A DNA stretch of 64,000 nt from Larix kaempferi (lineage: Eukaryota > Streptophyta > Pinopsida > Pinales > Pinaceae). Of the stretch, positions 1 through 10,120 are shown in pieces. Positions within the stretch are counted from its first letter, which is position 1. Every line of letters begins with the position of its first letter. A program made the position numbers and the translations under genes. The stretch spans positions 1,488,001 through 1,552,000 of the forward strand of contig BSBM01001444.1 in assembly GCA_027924585.1 (NCBI GenBank). The letters run 5' to 3'. Under the pieces are notes generated by a model that saw only the letters and a list, made by a program, of their open reading frames with translations, had not been told where the DNA came from and did no database searches.

Positions 1-122
1 ATGAGAGATAGGGTACCATTAAATATGTGTTTATTCTATAAGGTACCATTTTCATCCTATTCTAATGTTGCGTATTTGAAACCTGCAACAGAAAGAGCCA
101 ATTCGACAACTTAAGGTTAAAG

Positions 123-1089
123 ATGGGGTTTGACAGGGAGCTAAGGTCGAGTAAGAGGCACAGAGCTGAACTGATATCCTCAGATATTCTGTTGATAAAC
201 TGCCAGTTACCTGACCAAGCCACTACACATGAAGGACAACATCATTCAGGATCTGTTAAAAGGAGGATGCCTGATTGCAAGACAGGTGTAAGCCATAAAA
301 TACTGATATCGAAGATGAAAGGAAGAGTTCCACCAGAAAAATATGTGGTGAAAAGTCTAAAGCTCCATTTGGAAGGAAAAATTCTAGTACAATAAAAGGT
401 AATCAAGGGAATGAAACTAATGGAAAGTCAGAGATCATGGAAATGAATCTTGTTAAACAAGAAATGGGAATAGGAAATGAATATGCATCTGATGAATTGT
501 CTCCTAAGCAGAAGCCATTTCCTGGTATGAAACCTCAGAAGAGTAAAATGCTTGTTTCATCACTGGAAGAGGTTTCTAATGCATTCTTTGATCATCTTAA
601 CTCTGAGAGTAGTGAGGAAAAGTTGTTGAAGTATAAAATGCAATTATATGAACTGGAAGAATTTGTAGCTAATGAAGGTGAAACTCTTGGTCCTGGTTGG
701 AAAGTACCAATATCTCGCAAGTTCACTTATTCCATATCACCTGACAAGAAAATATCCAATTCAATGATGTTTGTTGCAAAACACCTTAAAAAAAGAAAAG
801 ATTCAAAGGGCAAGGAAATAAGTTAGGTAAAGAAGAACCAAATGGCGGTTTGTCTAGCGCTTCTGTTTGTTTGAATACTAGTGGCCCCGAAGGAGAAGCC
901 TTGCTTGGAAATTCGGCAGTGGATCAGTTTCCCGAGAGTAATGATTTGGATGCCAAACAATCTTCAGTAGTCAGAGGTTTTAGAAAGCAGCAAGAAGAGA
1001 CGACCTCTGTTATAGCAGAGCAAAGACCAAAAGTGGGTGGCAATTCGATTGTAGGGGTATGTTCAAACATTATAGTAATGTTGAAATAA
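123..1089 (+). pseudogene. Broken host gene fragment with an MBD-like stretch
   Basis: Three open stretches lie in different frames (123-395, 437-826, 850-1089). They are lysine- and serine-rich and read like exons or frameshifted parts of one nuclear protein. The middle stretch, near codons 80-122, contains GPGWKVP followed by YSISPDKK and FVAKHL. This resembles the core of methyl-CpG-binding (MBD) domains, in which a PGW motif is followed by Y-ISP-G/D-K and a short helix. The match rests on few residues, so function is uncertain. No complete start-to-stop gene is visible, and the sequence is cut at 1200 by the terminus of an LTR element. Two GGTACCATT copies near 12-51 are unexplained. It may be a fragment of an intron-containing gene whose other exons lie outside the window. 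Confidence 0.35.
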
Positions 1090-2872
1090 TTATAACTTGT
1101 AGAATCTAGAAAGAATACCCAGTTTCCTTTCTGGCATTTTTTTTGGAGTCAGTTGAACGGGTGGTGGGAAAGGGAAGGGGAAAATTTTAAATATTGCATC
1201 TGTTGTCTCTCAAAATGGCATGCGTGTTGTTGAAGCCCAAAATGTAACACACCAGCTGGATGACAACTCTCTCAAGAGAGAGGCCAATGTCACCACACTC
1301 CTCTCCTCTTCGCTTCAGGTTGGCTCTTCTCCAATTCTAGGGGGGTATCCCTAAGATAGGATCGCTAAGGCAGGTACAATAAGCGGGCAAGGTGAATTGA
1401 AGAGGCTGCCTTAGAGAAACAGATGTAACAGAAATATGTATTTTAAATGGGTGATGGAAAAGACGGGAGGATCAGTCCTCGAGGAGAAGGCCAGTGCCAG
1501 TACCAGAAGGGAGCATGGAGTCAAAAAGAGGACTCAAGAAGGCTTTGCGCTTCATAAAAGTGAGATTTGATCTAATACGTTCCATAAACAAAGACGAGGA
1601 GAATATCAGTATAACTGACTACAGTCTATTACTCCTATGAGCTTCTGAAAACACAACGTCAACAAACAACTTGAACCCAAATATTTGCCCAATGGACTAG
1701 AAATAGCCTTCTATGTTAGATCTACTCTACAACTTAAAATGGAAACACGCAGCCATGCAAAGAGAAGCCAAATCTGTCCATAAACCCAGCATGATATTTT
1801 TCATTAAGTCCCATGGGAAAATAAGAACTCCCAGAAAGTTTTCCATGCTCACAATGAGGAGGCTAGCTCCTTTTTATAAGCCAAAAAAGCTCTTTTAAAA
1901 CTAAAAGAAATAAAATAATAATAAAGAAAAAGTGGGTAAGCTCCACTTTTCTCTCCAATGCATGACTAAGAAAATAATGACATAACTAAATGGAGCCAGC
2001 TCCATGTAACCAAAGCTGCCGAGAACAAAAGTCGACCTGTTGTATGCTCGGCTGAAGTTGGTAGACACGCAAATTGCCAGCTAATGAAGAAAAACAAAAA
2101 CGCGGCCCTAGATGCAGATGCCACTGAGCTACTGCCCCGTAAATTTCCTCCAAACTTCACGTTAACTCAGTTGGTGAGTTAGCTTCACGCGGACTTCAGT
2201 CAGATCCTCGGCTGTCATCGAAAGTGTGGGACCCCCGATTATTGTATGCTGCTTGCTGATCATACTGCTAAACCCTGAGATTCGGCATTTTGATTTTGAT
2301 TTTTATTTTTTAACTCCACAGTTCCACGTAATAGAGGGCGTGGAAATGCATTAGCCATCGGAGGAAATCGTGCTGTAGATGGGCGTTTAAAAGGTGGACA
2401 ACCATACTAATCAAAAGATAATCCCAATGATGATCTTCGATCCCATCAATTTAGATCTGCTGGTCTGCGGTTGCACTAACGGATTGGTTGCTTTCTGCTA
2501 CTAATTTACTGAGTGCTCGACCCCGTGAATTGCTCCAAAAATTCACGTTAACCCGGTTGGCGTGGAATTCAGACCAATACTCGGCTGCTGAGAGGAAACC
2601 GAAAAATCAGGTTCATGTTTTACGCGAAGAGGTACGTTGATGCCATCTCGAGTTTTTTAGAGTCACAGCTTCCTTCAACAGCAGCTGAAAACGATGATAG
2701 CAGTAGAACAAAACGTGATGGGTTCCCGTGAGCTCCGATGATCTTCTAAAAACTGATGTGCGCTAAACATTATTGAAGCCCGAGCTTTGAATGTAGCCTT
2801 CTGAATCAATAAAATCTGCCGCCAGTATAGCCTCGGCTGTTAAGGAACTCGTGCTTCCGGGTGTATTTTCTG

Positions 2873-2982
2873 TGACAGTACCTGGCTCATTGCTTGCCCC
2901 TAAGGCCACACCTCTCTCACTTTTAGTGAAGAGACAACTTTCGAAAGATTTCCGCTGCTGGTGTGCAGTTTGGCGGACAACA
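2873..2982 (+). repeat. Element P, 5' LTR remnant (last 110 bp)
   Basis: The sequence matches the last 110 bases of the P 3' LTR (about 10625-10735) and ends in the same GGCGGACAACA. The primer-binding site follows directly. Upstream of 2873 the sequence instead matches the M LTR, so the rest of the 5' LTR was deleted. Confidence 0.8.
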
Positions 2983-2986
2983 TCTT

Positions 2987-3004
2987 TGGCGGCGTTGCCG
3001 GGGA
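2987..3004 (+). other. Element P primer-binding site (tRNA-Asp type)
   Basis: TGGCGGCGTTGCCGGGGA lies 4 bases after the LTR end. It differs at one base from the complement of the 3' end of plant tRNA-Asp (TGGCGCCGTTGCCGGGGA). The same site occurs in element M on the other strand at 13189-13206, with a different single mismatch. This primer site is typical of Athila/Tat-type Ty3/gypsy elements. Confidence 0.8.
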
Positions 3005-3075
3005 CAAATTTTTTTGTTCCTGGACGACCTTAGTTTTTTCTAGTTTTTACCTTTTTGATAGATTCTCAATCTATC

Positions 3076-3167
3076 TGGCGACTCCACTGCCCTTTTTTCC
3101 TTTTTGGTAGTTTTTTAGTTTAATCACTCTCGGAAATTAGACTTGAAACCACCTGGCGACTCCACTG
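3076..3167 (+). repeat. Duplicated leader motif TGGCGACTCCACTG
   Basis: The 14-base motif TGGCGACTCCACTG occurs at 3076-3089 and 3154-3167, between the primer site and gag. Element M has the 12-base core twice in its own leader on the minus strand (12991-13002 and 13094-13105). A repeated motif in this position may act in packaging or dimerisation of the RNA; that is inference. Confidence 0.6.
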
Positions 3168-3212
3168 TCAATTAACACCTCAAGGTATTCGACTAGAAGA
3201 AACTCTGAAGGC

Positions 3213-5759
3213 TTGCTTTGTTTTATCCCAGAACCTGAAAAGGTTTATAGGAGAAGACTGAACAAGCTTGCTTCTCGTAAAATCCTTGAAGAACTTAGGT
3301 CTCAGTCTATTTCTGACATCCAAAGTCTTTTTCAAGAAAATAACTTAGAAAATTCTGAAAGTTTTGAAAACAGTAATAATTGTTTTTCCGATACAATGGG
3401 TGATTTTTTCGCTCCCCTCAACATTACTCAGATAACAGGTCAACCACATGATCTTCCAGACAAGGCCATCGACAAACTTCCCACCTTTACCGGCACTGAT
3501 GCTGTTACTGCTGCACATCACCTCACTGCTTTCTCAAAAATAAAAAGTGGATATGTCAGGGATCCTGCTCACAGGCATGAGGATGTGTACATGAAGTTGT
3601 TTGCCCTATCCTTAGATAGGGATGCTGGTGACTGGTTCATCGGCTTGTCAGCCAACTCCTTTGCCACCTTGACTGAGTTTTCAACTGCTTTCACCAACAA
3701 GTATGGTGAGAAAAAAGAGCCCCGTCATCAACTTGCTGCTCTAACAAACATCAAAAGAAATGAGATAGAAACCATGGAAGAGTTCAACAAGAAGTTTACC
3801 GACTTGTACAATGCAATCCCTACAGATTACAAGCCAACTCCACATACTATACTGATTTACTACATTGAAGCTTTTAGTGGGGAAATGCAATATGAACTTA
3901 GAGACAAAGAGCCCACCACTTTCTTAGAAGCACAGATAATGGCAACTAAGATAAATAAAAACATGCAGTCTTCTGGTAAATCAAATTTTCCTGGTTATTC
4001 AAGAGCTCAAACTCCATTGAAATCAATTGAGCCTAAATATAAAGAGCCTGCAAATGAAAAAGCTGCCTATGAGAAGAAACTCATTGATATGGCTGAAAGA
4101 ATGGAGAGGATGGAACAAGAGCACCTTTCCCAAATAAAAGAAATGCAAAATCAGATTATCAATATTGAAAGAACTCAACCTCAACCACCTCCTAGGGTCT
4201 TTGTTGCAAAACCAAATTGGCAAAAGAAAGTGCCCAATCATGAACAGAGGCCTCCTAACCAATTAGAGGCTGCTAACATGGTTGAATCATATAGACCATT
4301 TTGTAGGCCATGCGAAGATTTCCACAAGGAATCTCATTGCTACCATGCATGTTATATTCAAGAGCATGGTTTTCCTGAAGGTTGTGGTCCTGGTGCATCA
4401 ACAAGTGAGCCTGAATTCATTAATAATGTGGGGGACATCTGTGGCATTCCCAGGGTTGAACCTTACACACCATTCTGTAGGGCATGCCAGAAATTCCATG
4501 AAGAAGACACTTGTCACCTTGTATGCTATATCCAAAAGCATGGTTTCCCTGAAGGGTTTGTTGGTCAGTTTTCATCAAGTGAGCCTGAGTGCATAAACTA
4601 TGTAAATGACTTTTATGATTTTCCCGAAGATAGTGGGAACCAGTTGGGTCAACCTATTACAGAAAGTATGACATTTTCCCTTCAGATCCTTGATAATCCC
4701 ATCGAGAAAATTGATCAAAGATCGAATTCTATTGAAGACCCTCCTCATGCCATCGAATCAAAAGACACTTATGAGTGGGAAGTTTTTCAAGACTACTTCA
4801 GTAATGACGAACGCATATGTATTCTTGATCCACCTCTAGAAGAAACCATTACAAACATTGACACTCATGAAGAAATCCATGAAGTTTGTAATATGTGTGA
4901 TGACACTCCCATTTGTTCTCCACATGGCAGTGAGTATTCAAAAAGTTGGGTCCCTTGTGATATCTTTGAAACCCATCTGTTTGAAGAGGATTGTTATGAG
5001 GTTGAGGAGGATAGGCATAGCTGGGAGGATGACATAAGTGATGATGAATCCATCATGGATGACATAGATATTGGAAATGATGAATGGACCTTTTTAGAGA
5101 ACCCTATCTATGCCATATCTAAAGAAGTTAATAATGAACAAGATTCCTTTCGAAATTTTGTTGACAATCCCACTTATGAGCATGAGGATACATGTGGCCA
5201 GGAATATGGTAAAATTCATGAAAACTCCCCCACATTTGACAAAAATGTGGATTTTGAGCAGTTAAAAATAGAGGAAGAGCATGTGATTTTCTCATATGAG
5301 CAGTTAGAGCCACACATGAGCATCAACAAGGATGAGAAGCAGTATAATGAAGGGCCGGATTGGGTAAAGTCAGTTGAGCATATGTATCAGCCATCGGAAA
5401 TCCTTTGTATATTAGGACATTTCGAGGCTTGCACTTTCATAGAAAATTATTTTCGGAAGAGCCTTTCAGATCAGTGTGATGAGGTACCAGAATTGCCTTG
5501 TCATCCTGAATTTCATCACCCTATCCTATTCTGGATAGGGGATCCCTCCAGGAGGACTTACTATATTGGGAAGCACTTCAACTATTTATTACATACTTAT
5601 GATTCCCCATCCAGACCTCCCATTCAGAAGATCCAAGCAGGTTTGCACTTTCTGATAAGCATGCCCTTGCTCTGGATGGTAACCAGAGACAAGGTAAAGA
5701 ATTGTTTTTGCATTGAATACATGCTTGAATGGTTACATTGGATTTCTGATTATACTTAA
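3213..5759 (+). CDS. gag: Gag polyprotein of element P (848 aa), non-autonomous
   Basis: The structural protein expected to form the virus-like particle that packages the element RNA in the cytoplasm. Residues about 78-245 look like the retrotransposon gag capsid region, with AGDWFIGL, a long alpha-helical stretch and EEFNKKFTDLY. Residues 283-322 form a charged coiled coil. A Cys/His module then occurs twice with identical spacing (C364, C367, H371, C376, C380, H385 and C422, C425, H429, C434, C438, H443), each ending in HGFPEG. This is not the usual CX2CX4HX4C knuckle. Residues about 480-700 are very acidic. The last 100 residues, ending in MLEWLHWISDYT, are conserved in elements M and Q. 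The frame is fully open, suggesting recent activity. Translation may start at 3213 or at Met62 (3396); both fit. No protease or polymerase follows, so enzymes must come in trans. Confidence 0.82.
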   Translation: MLCFIPEPEKVYRRRLNKLASRKILEELRSQSISDIQSLFQENNLENSESFENSNNCFSDTMGDFFAPLNITQITGQPHDLPDKAIDKLPTFTGTDAVTAAHHLTAFSKIKSGYVRDPAHRHEDVYMKLFALSLDRDAGDWFIGLSANSFATLTEFSTAFTNKYGEKKEPRHQLAALTNIKRNEIETMEEFNKKFTDLYNAIPTDYKPTPHTILIYYIEAFSGEMQYELRDKEPTTFLEAQIMATKINKNMQSSGKSNFPGYSRAQTPLKSIEPKYKEPANEKAAYEKKLIDMAERMERMEQEHLSQIKEMQNQIINIERTQPQPPPRVFVAKPNWQKKVPNHEQRPPNQLEAANMVESYRPFCRPCEDFHKESHCYHACYIQEHGFPEGCGPGASTSEPEFINNVGDICGIPRVEPYTPFCRACQKFHEEDTCHLVCYIQKHGFPEGFVGQFSSSEPECINYVNDFYDFPEDSGNQLGQPITESMTFSLQILDNPIEKIDQRSNSIEDPPHAIESKDTYEWEVFQDYFSNDERICILDPPLEETITNIDTHEEIHEVCNMCDDTPICSPHGSEYSKSWVPCDIFETHLFEEDCYEVEEDRHSWEDDISDDESIMDDIDIGNDEWTFLENPIYAISKEVNNEQDSFRNFVDNPTYEHEDTCGQEYGKIHENSPTFDKNVDFEQLKIEEEHVIFSYEQLEPHMSINKDEKQYNEGPDWVKSVEHMYQPSEILCILGHFEACTFIENYFRKSLSDQCDEVPELPCHPEFHHPILFWIGDPSRRTYYIGKHFNYLLHTYDSPSRPPIQKIQAGLHFLISMPLLWMVTRDKVKNCFCIEYMLEWLHWISDYT

Positions 5760-6018
5760 CATGTTCTTTTTGTATTATGTTAGAATAGGAAAGAATAAAG
5801 CTTTTGCATGCCTTTAGATTTCTTAGAATTTCTTTCAAGAAATAAAGTATAGTTGATTTTTCATTTTGGTTTTTCCATAACACATGTGCTACTGAAGGTT
5901 TCTTGTCAAGTTGAGATGTTTTTACAGGTTATATATATAACCCAGAGATTCTGGTGTTCTCGTATTCTCTCCTTGCATGAATTCTAGATTGAGCACACAT
6001 CCCGCAGTTGGAGCCAGA
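5760..6018 (+). other. Element P 3' untranslated region and LTR-boundary motif
   Basis: No gene is seen here. The stretch ends with a motif at 5991-6018 whose last 12 bases are GTTGGAGCCAGA, directly before the LTR start TGTTATCACC. The same motif lies directly before the LTR start in element M (minus, 11673-11700) and element Q (minus, 42515-42542). A classic long polypurine tract is absent, so this motif probably holds the plus-strand primer site. Confidence 0.6.
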
Positions 6019-7480
6019 TGTTATCACCTATTTTGTACAAATAGTTGAACTTTCGATGAGCCGCCGGTTTATTGAACATGATTCATGTTCATCATCAACA
6101 TTCAGAAGTTCAGAAGTCAATTTCAGGGCAATTTTGCCCCATTTGTAATAACTGCATGTTCATACCCCCATGGGGAAAATGTAAAAAGTTGGTCTAAACG
6201 AGGTCCTTTTATAAAAGACTCGGCTATCCGTAGGTTTAGCCATTTGGGGGATACTCTAGAGTGTTTTTTCCTTAGGAATTATGTGCTACTCATCAGTGGC
6301 GTATAATCCCTGAGTTTTTCACTCAACCCTCCAAAGCTGGAGTATTTCCCATGGTGGTCAAAACCTAAGGTGGTTATTAGAGTCTTGTGTCTAGGATTTT
6401 TTACGTGTTAGCCATCTCGATTGAGTCGTATGAACATGCACTAGGCCCCCTAGGAGTTTCGTTGGATTCCGAGAAAAATAATTTTTTTCATAAATTAGAC
6501 CATTTTTTAATGGTTTAATTAAAAAATTTCAAAAAATGATAAAAATCTCATTCGGAGGCGGAATTAGGCATGGGGAAGCTCGTTTTGACGCTCAGAGCGT
6601 CCTTTTTACCCTAGCACCAACTTTTCTAAGGTTTCCGGCGATTACATCGCCTCTGGGAGTAGTTTTTCATTATTTTGGCATTTCGTGGCCATAAAATGAC
6701 AAAAACACATAAAAGACAAAATTCAAATAAGTCAAAAATTGAATTTTTTAACCATGGAAAAGGTTGGGTTATATTTTTATGGTATGTACGACTACATTGG
6801 AGTAGTAAGTCATATGTCATAAAGTCAAAAAATCAAATTTTGGATTAAATTGGGTGTACGGCCCCCTCCTTCACGTGGGCTCCATCAAATTGCATGAGGT
6901 ATGGGTGAAGGTTCAAATCGTGAGTGTGGTGGGCATCTATATTAAAGTAATAATGCACATGCCAATTCATAGTTTGGATATATGAATTATGAGAAAATGA
7001 TGACGTGAGCTATATGACCGTACGGCTCCTTCATGAAGGAATACGAATTGGTGACTTGGCACATGATTATTGGGTTGTCGAGTTACATTAATGTTTTGGT
7101 AGGCGCCCTCCTTGAGTCAAGGCCACCTCATGGCTTGGCTTTTAATGCAACCAAACATGATCCCTCTTATTACTCATACGTTATCTCTTGGAAGGGCTCA
7201 CGTGTATCATCATACTCACGTCAATCTTCATGTGGCAGCTCTTCATTTGGTGGATGCATATTCCAAAGCTTTGGTGGAGTTAACAAGGAGGGATGGGGGG
7301 CGCCTTGCCTAGGTGGAGGCCACCTCCCCACCCTAACTCAATGCAAACTCGAGTTTTATGGTAGATATGAGCTCCAAGCCAAGATTTTATTGATTTGTGA
7401 TTGAAATTTGAGATTTTGTCAAGTGTTATTGGCTCTCCTCAGTGCCAATTCGAATTTGGGTAGTATAGCTTCTAGTTTTT

Positions 7481-7581
7481 TGTAAATAATGAGGTGCTTG
7501 GCTCCTCATTCCTCATGGATGTTTGGATGCAAGAAAACTCTGCTGAGAATTGTAATATTGTTATTCTCATATTGGAATAAA
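7481..7581 (+). promoter_or_regulatory. Probable LTR promoter and poly(A) signal of element P
   Basis: TGTAAATAAT (7481-7490) aligns with TATAAATAAT in the Q LTR (minus, 41661-41670) and lies near the position of TATTTAAAG in B2 (58279-58287). AATAAA follows about 90 bp later (7576-7581), as in B2 (58375-58380) and Q (minus, 41571-41576). This places U3/R/U5 borders near 7500-7600 and implies an RNA leader of more than 3 kb. It is inferred from position and conservation. Confidence 0.5.
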
Positions 7582-9071
7582 GATCAAGACTTTGGAGGTC
7601 CATGTGTTTTCAAATTTGTGTGGTGAATGTGTCTAATGCATTGAGGTGATATCTTTCTATAACCTTCCTCTTATTTTATGCAAGTGTTTCTTTCAATATT
7701 GCTAGCTCAAGAAGGCTATTTTTAGTCCATGAGAATAGTCATTTGTTGTATTCAAGTTGATTATGTGTGTGATGTTTTCCAAAGATTTAAATGAGCAAGA
7801 AGTATTCGGTTATACCAATGTTGATTTAGTCTTGGTTATCTAACATACTAGCATTTGATTTCACTTGTATGTTTGAGTGTGTTGGGGTTTTACAGGTATT
7901 GTCAAAGGTGAAGACAAGTGTGAGCTAGGTTGCATCTAGCTTGACTTCACAAGCAAATATTTTTTCCCACTAATATCTTTTGTTCTGCAGGATCCTCAAG
8001 CTCCTTCATCTTCTCTCCTAAACCAAACTACAAAGAGCTCTCTTCCTCACCCATCAAAGTTTCAAAAAATCTACATTTTAAAGCTTGGTTACCTTAGATT
8101 TGAGCTTCCTTCCTATAGCTCTCCCTTCACCTTCACTTTGAAGCCTCCACTTTAGTCCCTTTCCATTCATCCAACCTCTTTAGCCCTACCTTCTTGCTCT
8201 CGTCCCCCTCCAAAATCTGCTCCTCGTTTTTCATTCCATCTTGCCCTCTCTCTTTGCTCTCGTCTTACCCTACTTTGAGTCCTCTTTGCCTCTCGTTTTT
8301 GTCCCTCCATCTTTACCCTAGTATCCCTTACGTCCACCCTAGTTTCTCCCTTCACTATCTCCTTCACCTCTTCGTCTTTTGCCCTTAGGTTACTCCTTCA
8401 CCCCTTCTCGTCCATCCTCTCTAGTGCCCTAAGACACAACAAAACAAACAAAAACTTGTTAGATATTAGTTAGTGATTTATATTTCATACTTTGAAGAGT
8501 TAGTAGTTAGTCATTCTTTTCCTAGCTAGATCTCATTGTTTGTCTTTAGCATAGATCATACTTAGTGGGTTATTGTTTCATTTTAAAAGATAGAAAATTT
8601 TCACATAAAATACTTCAATTTTTTTTATGATTTAGATCTCATTCCTAGCACACTCTAGCCATTTGTTGTTCGCTGGTCCGTTTATCATATTAGCATTTTC
8701 AAGTTAAAATCTCATGCTTTTCATGTTTTAGACTTTAATTTCCAAGTCAAGACTTAGTAATTTTCAAGCTCATTTGGTTTTCTTTGACAAATAATGGGTG
8801 CCTTGTTGAGATGTTTTGAGCTTGTGTAGGTCATTTGAGAGAGAGATACTTGATAGATCTTGAAGCAAAGAAATCTAAGCAGAATCACATGAATGCCATA
8901 AGGAGTGATTGAACATACAAAATCTTGTTATCCTTTGTAATAAGCTTATAAAAGCTAGCTTTGTTTTCCTAATTACTTCATTCTCAAAAGTCCTTCAAGG
9001 TTTTAAAACCCAAGGCACTTGTAAAAAATTAATAAAACTTATAGTGGAGAGGTCCTCCATTCTTTAGTCTT

Positions 9072-10120
9072 CTTCCCCATTTGGGGAAGAGTGTTGGGTT
9101 TTGTGGATTGGCTTAGTTTAGATATTTTCATATGCTCTTAGTTTAGTTTTATTTCAATAAGTCATTTTGCTCATCCTTCCGTATTTACTTACTCCCATGC
9201 TCTCCCGAGTAGGGTCTTTGACCTGAAAGAGACTCTTGGGTAGTTTAGTTTTATTTTCCGTTTAGTTATCTTATCTTCTCTTCCAATCCTTGACCAGAGA
9301 ATAGCTAACTTTGGGATTGTATCCCAAAGGCCACATAGTTTTGTGGTAGCTTCTCACTCCCCCATCAACTTGTTGTGGACATCCAGGTACCTGGAAGGTT
9401 TCCAAGATTGGTGGCTTCTAGTGGTTGATCTTGTTCGGAGATCGATCCCACCTATTAGACTAGAATTTGTGTGGTAGAACACTAGATTTTCTCAAGTTTT
9501 CATTTTATTTTGCAAAGTAGTATTGTTAGTAGTATTCATATCTTGCTGATCAATCATACTATTTAAATCTTTTTTTCAAGTTGAGATATACTGCTATTAC
9601 AATTCACCTGCTTCTTAAAACGAACCAAAGTCTCTTGAACTTGGCCAAATCCAAGTCAAGAGCACCCTCTATCGGAGGGAATTTTAGTGTTGCATTATCC
9701 CTGCATTAGGTATTTGTTAAAAGAGCAAGTCTCTTGAACTGTGGTCATAAGACCCAGTCAAGAGCGCTCTCTGTCGGAGAGTTGAACTAAAGTGCTCTTA
9801 ATTTAAAACTCTTCAACCCACACACCCCTTAATTAATTTACCTTGGTTTCTGTCCTACACCCGTATGCTTTGGTTTCTGTCCTACACCCGTATGCTCTGC
9901 CAACCGGAAACGGTTGGGCTAGTACTCAGAAAGGTGGAAGACTTGATAATTCACAAGTGAAAATCTAATTAAAACTTTCACCCCCATAACCAACGAACCG
10001 GCGTTGTTCATAAAAGTATTTTAATTAGTTCTCAGGGGAGGCGCCGGAGTGCCCAATCTGCGACACGGTGGCTGGTTAGCATTGCGCGCCTCGCTGTGAT
10101 TCCAGACAGGTTCCGACATG
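9072..10120 (+). promoter_or_regulatory. Structured RNA module in the U5 leader of element P
   Basis: A chain of hairpins is conserved with B2. Members: CTTCCCCATTTGGGGAAG (9072-9089); a 9-bp stem CTTTGGGAT/ATCCCAAAG (9309-9329); TCCA-GGTACC-TGGA (9382-9395); two copies of a paired unit, each a CTCTTGA/TCAAGAG stem followed by a small hairpin (9632-9679 and 9731-9781); CCAACCGGAAACGGTTGG with a GAAA loop (9900-9917); and a GC-rich domain near 10035-10120. Several stems show paired changes: CCCTC/GAGGG versus CTCTC/GAGAG between the two units, and the G-C pair closing the GAAA loop becomes T-A in B2. This supports a folded RNA. The role (dimerisation, packaging or translation) is unknown. Confidence 0.6.

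Noticed and set aside
1201-2982. A complete plus-strand 5' LTR of element P (TGTTGTC to GACAACA followed by the primer site)
   Set aside because: Its first 1,670 bp match the M LTR at 13211-14893, not the start of the P 3' LTR. The junction at 2873 is better explained by a deletion. The shared TGTTGTC/GACAACA ends make this tempting.
8167-8388. Overlapping ORFs on both strands
   Set aside because: They lie in a CT-rich tract of the P LTR, with no family features and biased composition.
9072-9917. Hammerhead ribozyme (retrozyme) in the LTR
   Set aside because: The conserved core (CTGATGA with GAAA and a GTC cleavage site) is not present in a hammerhead arrangement.
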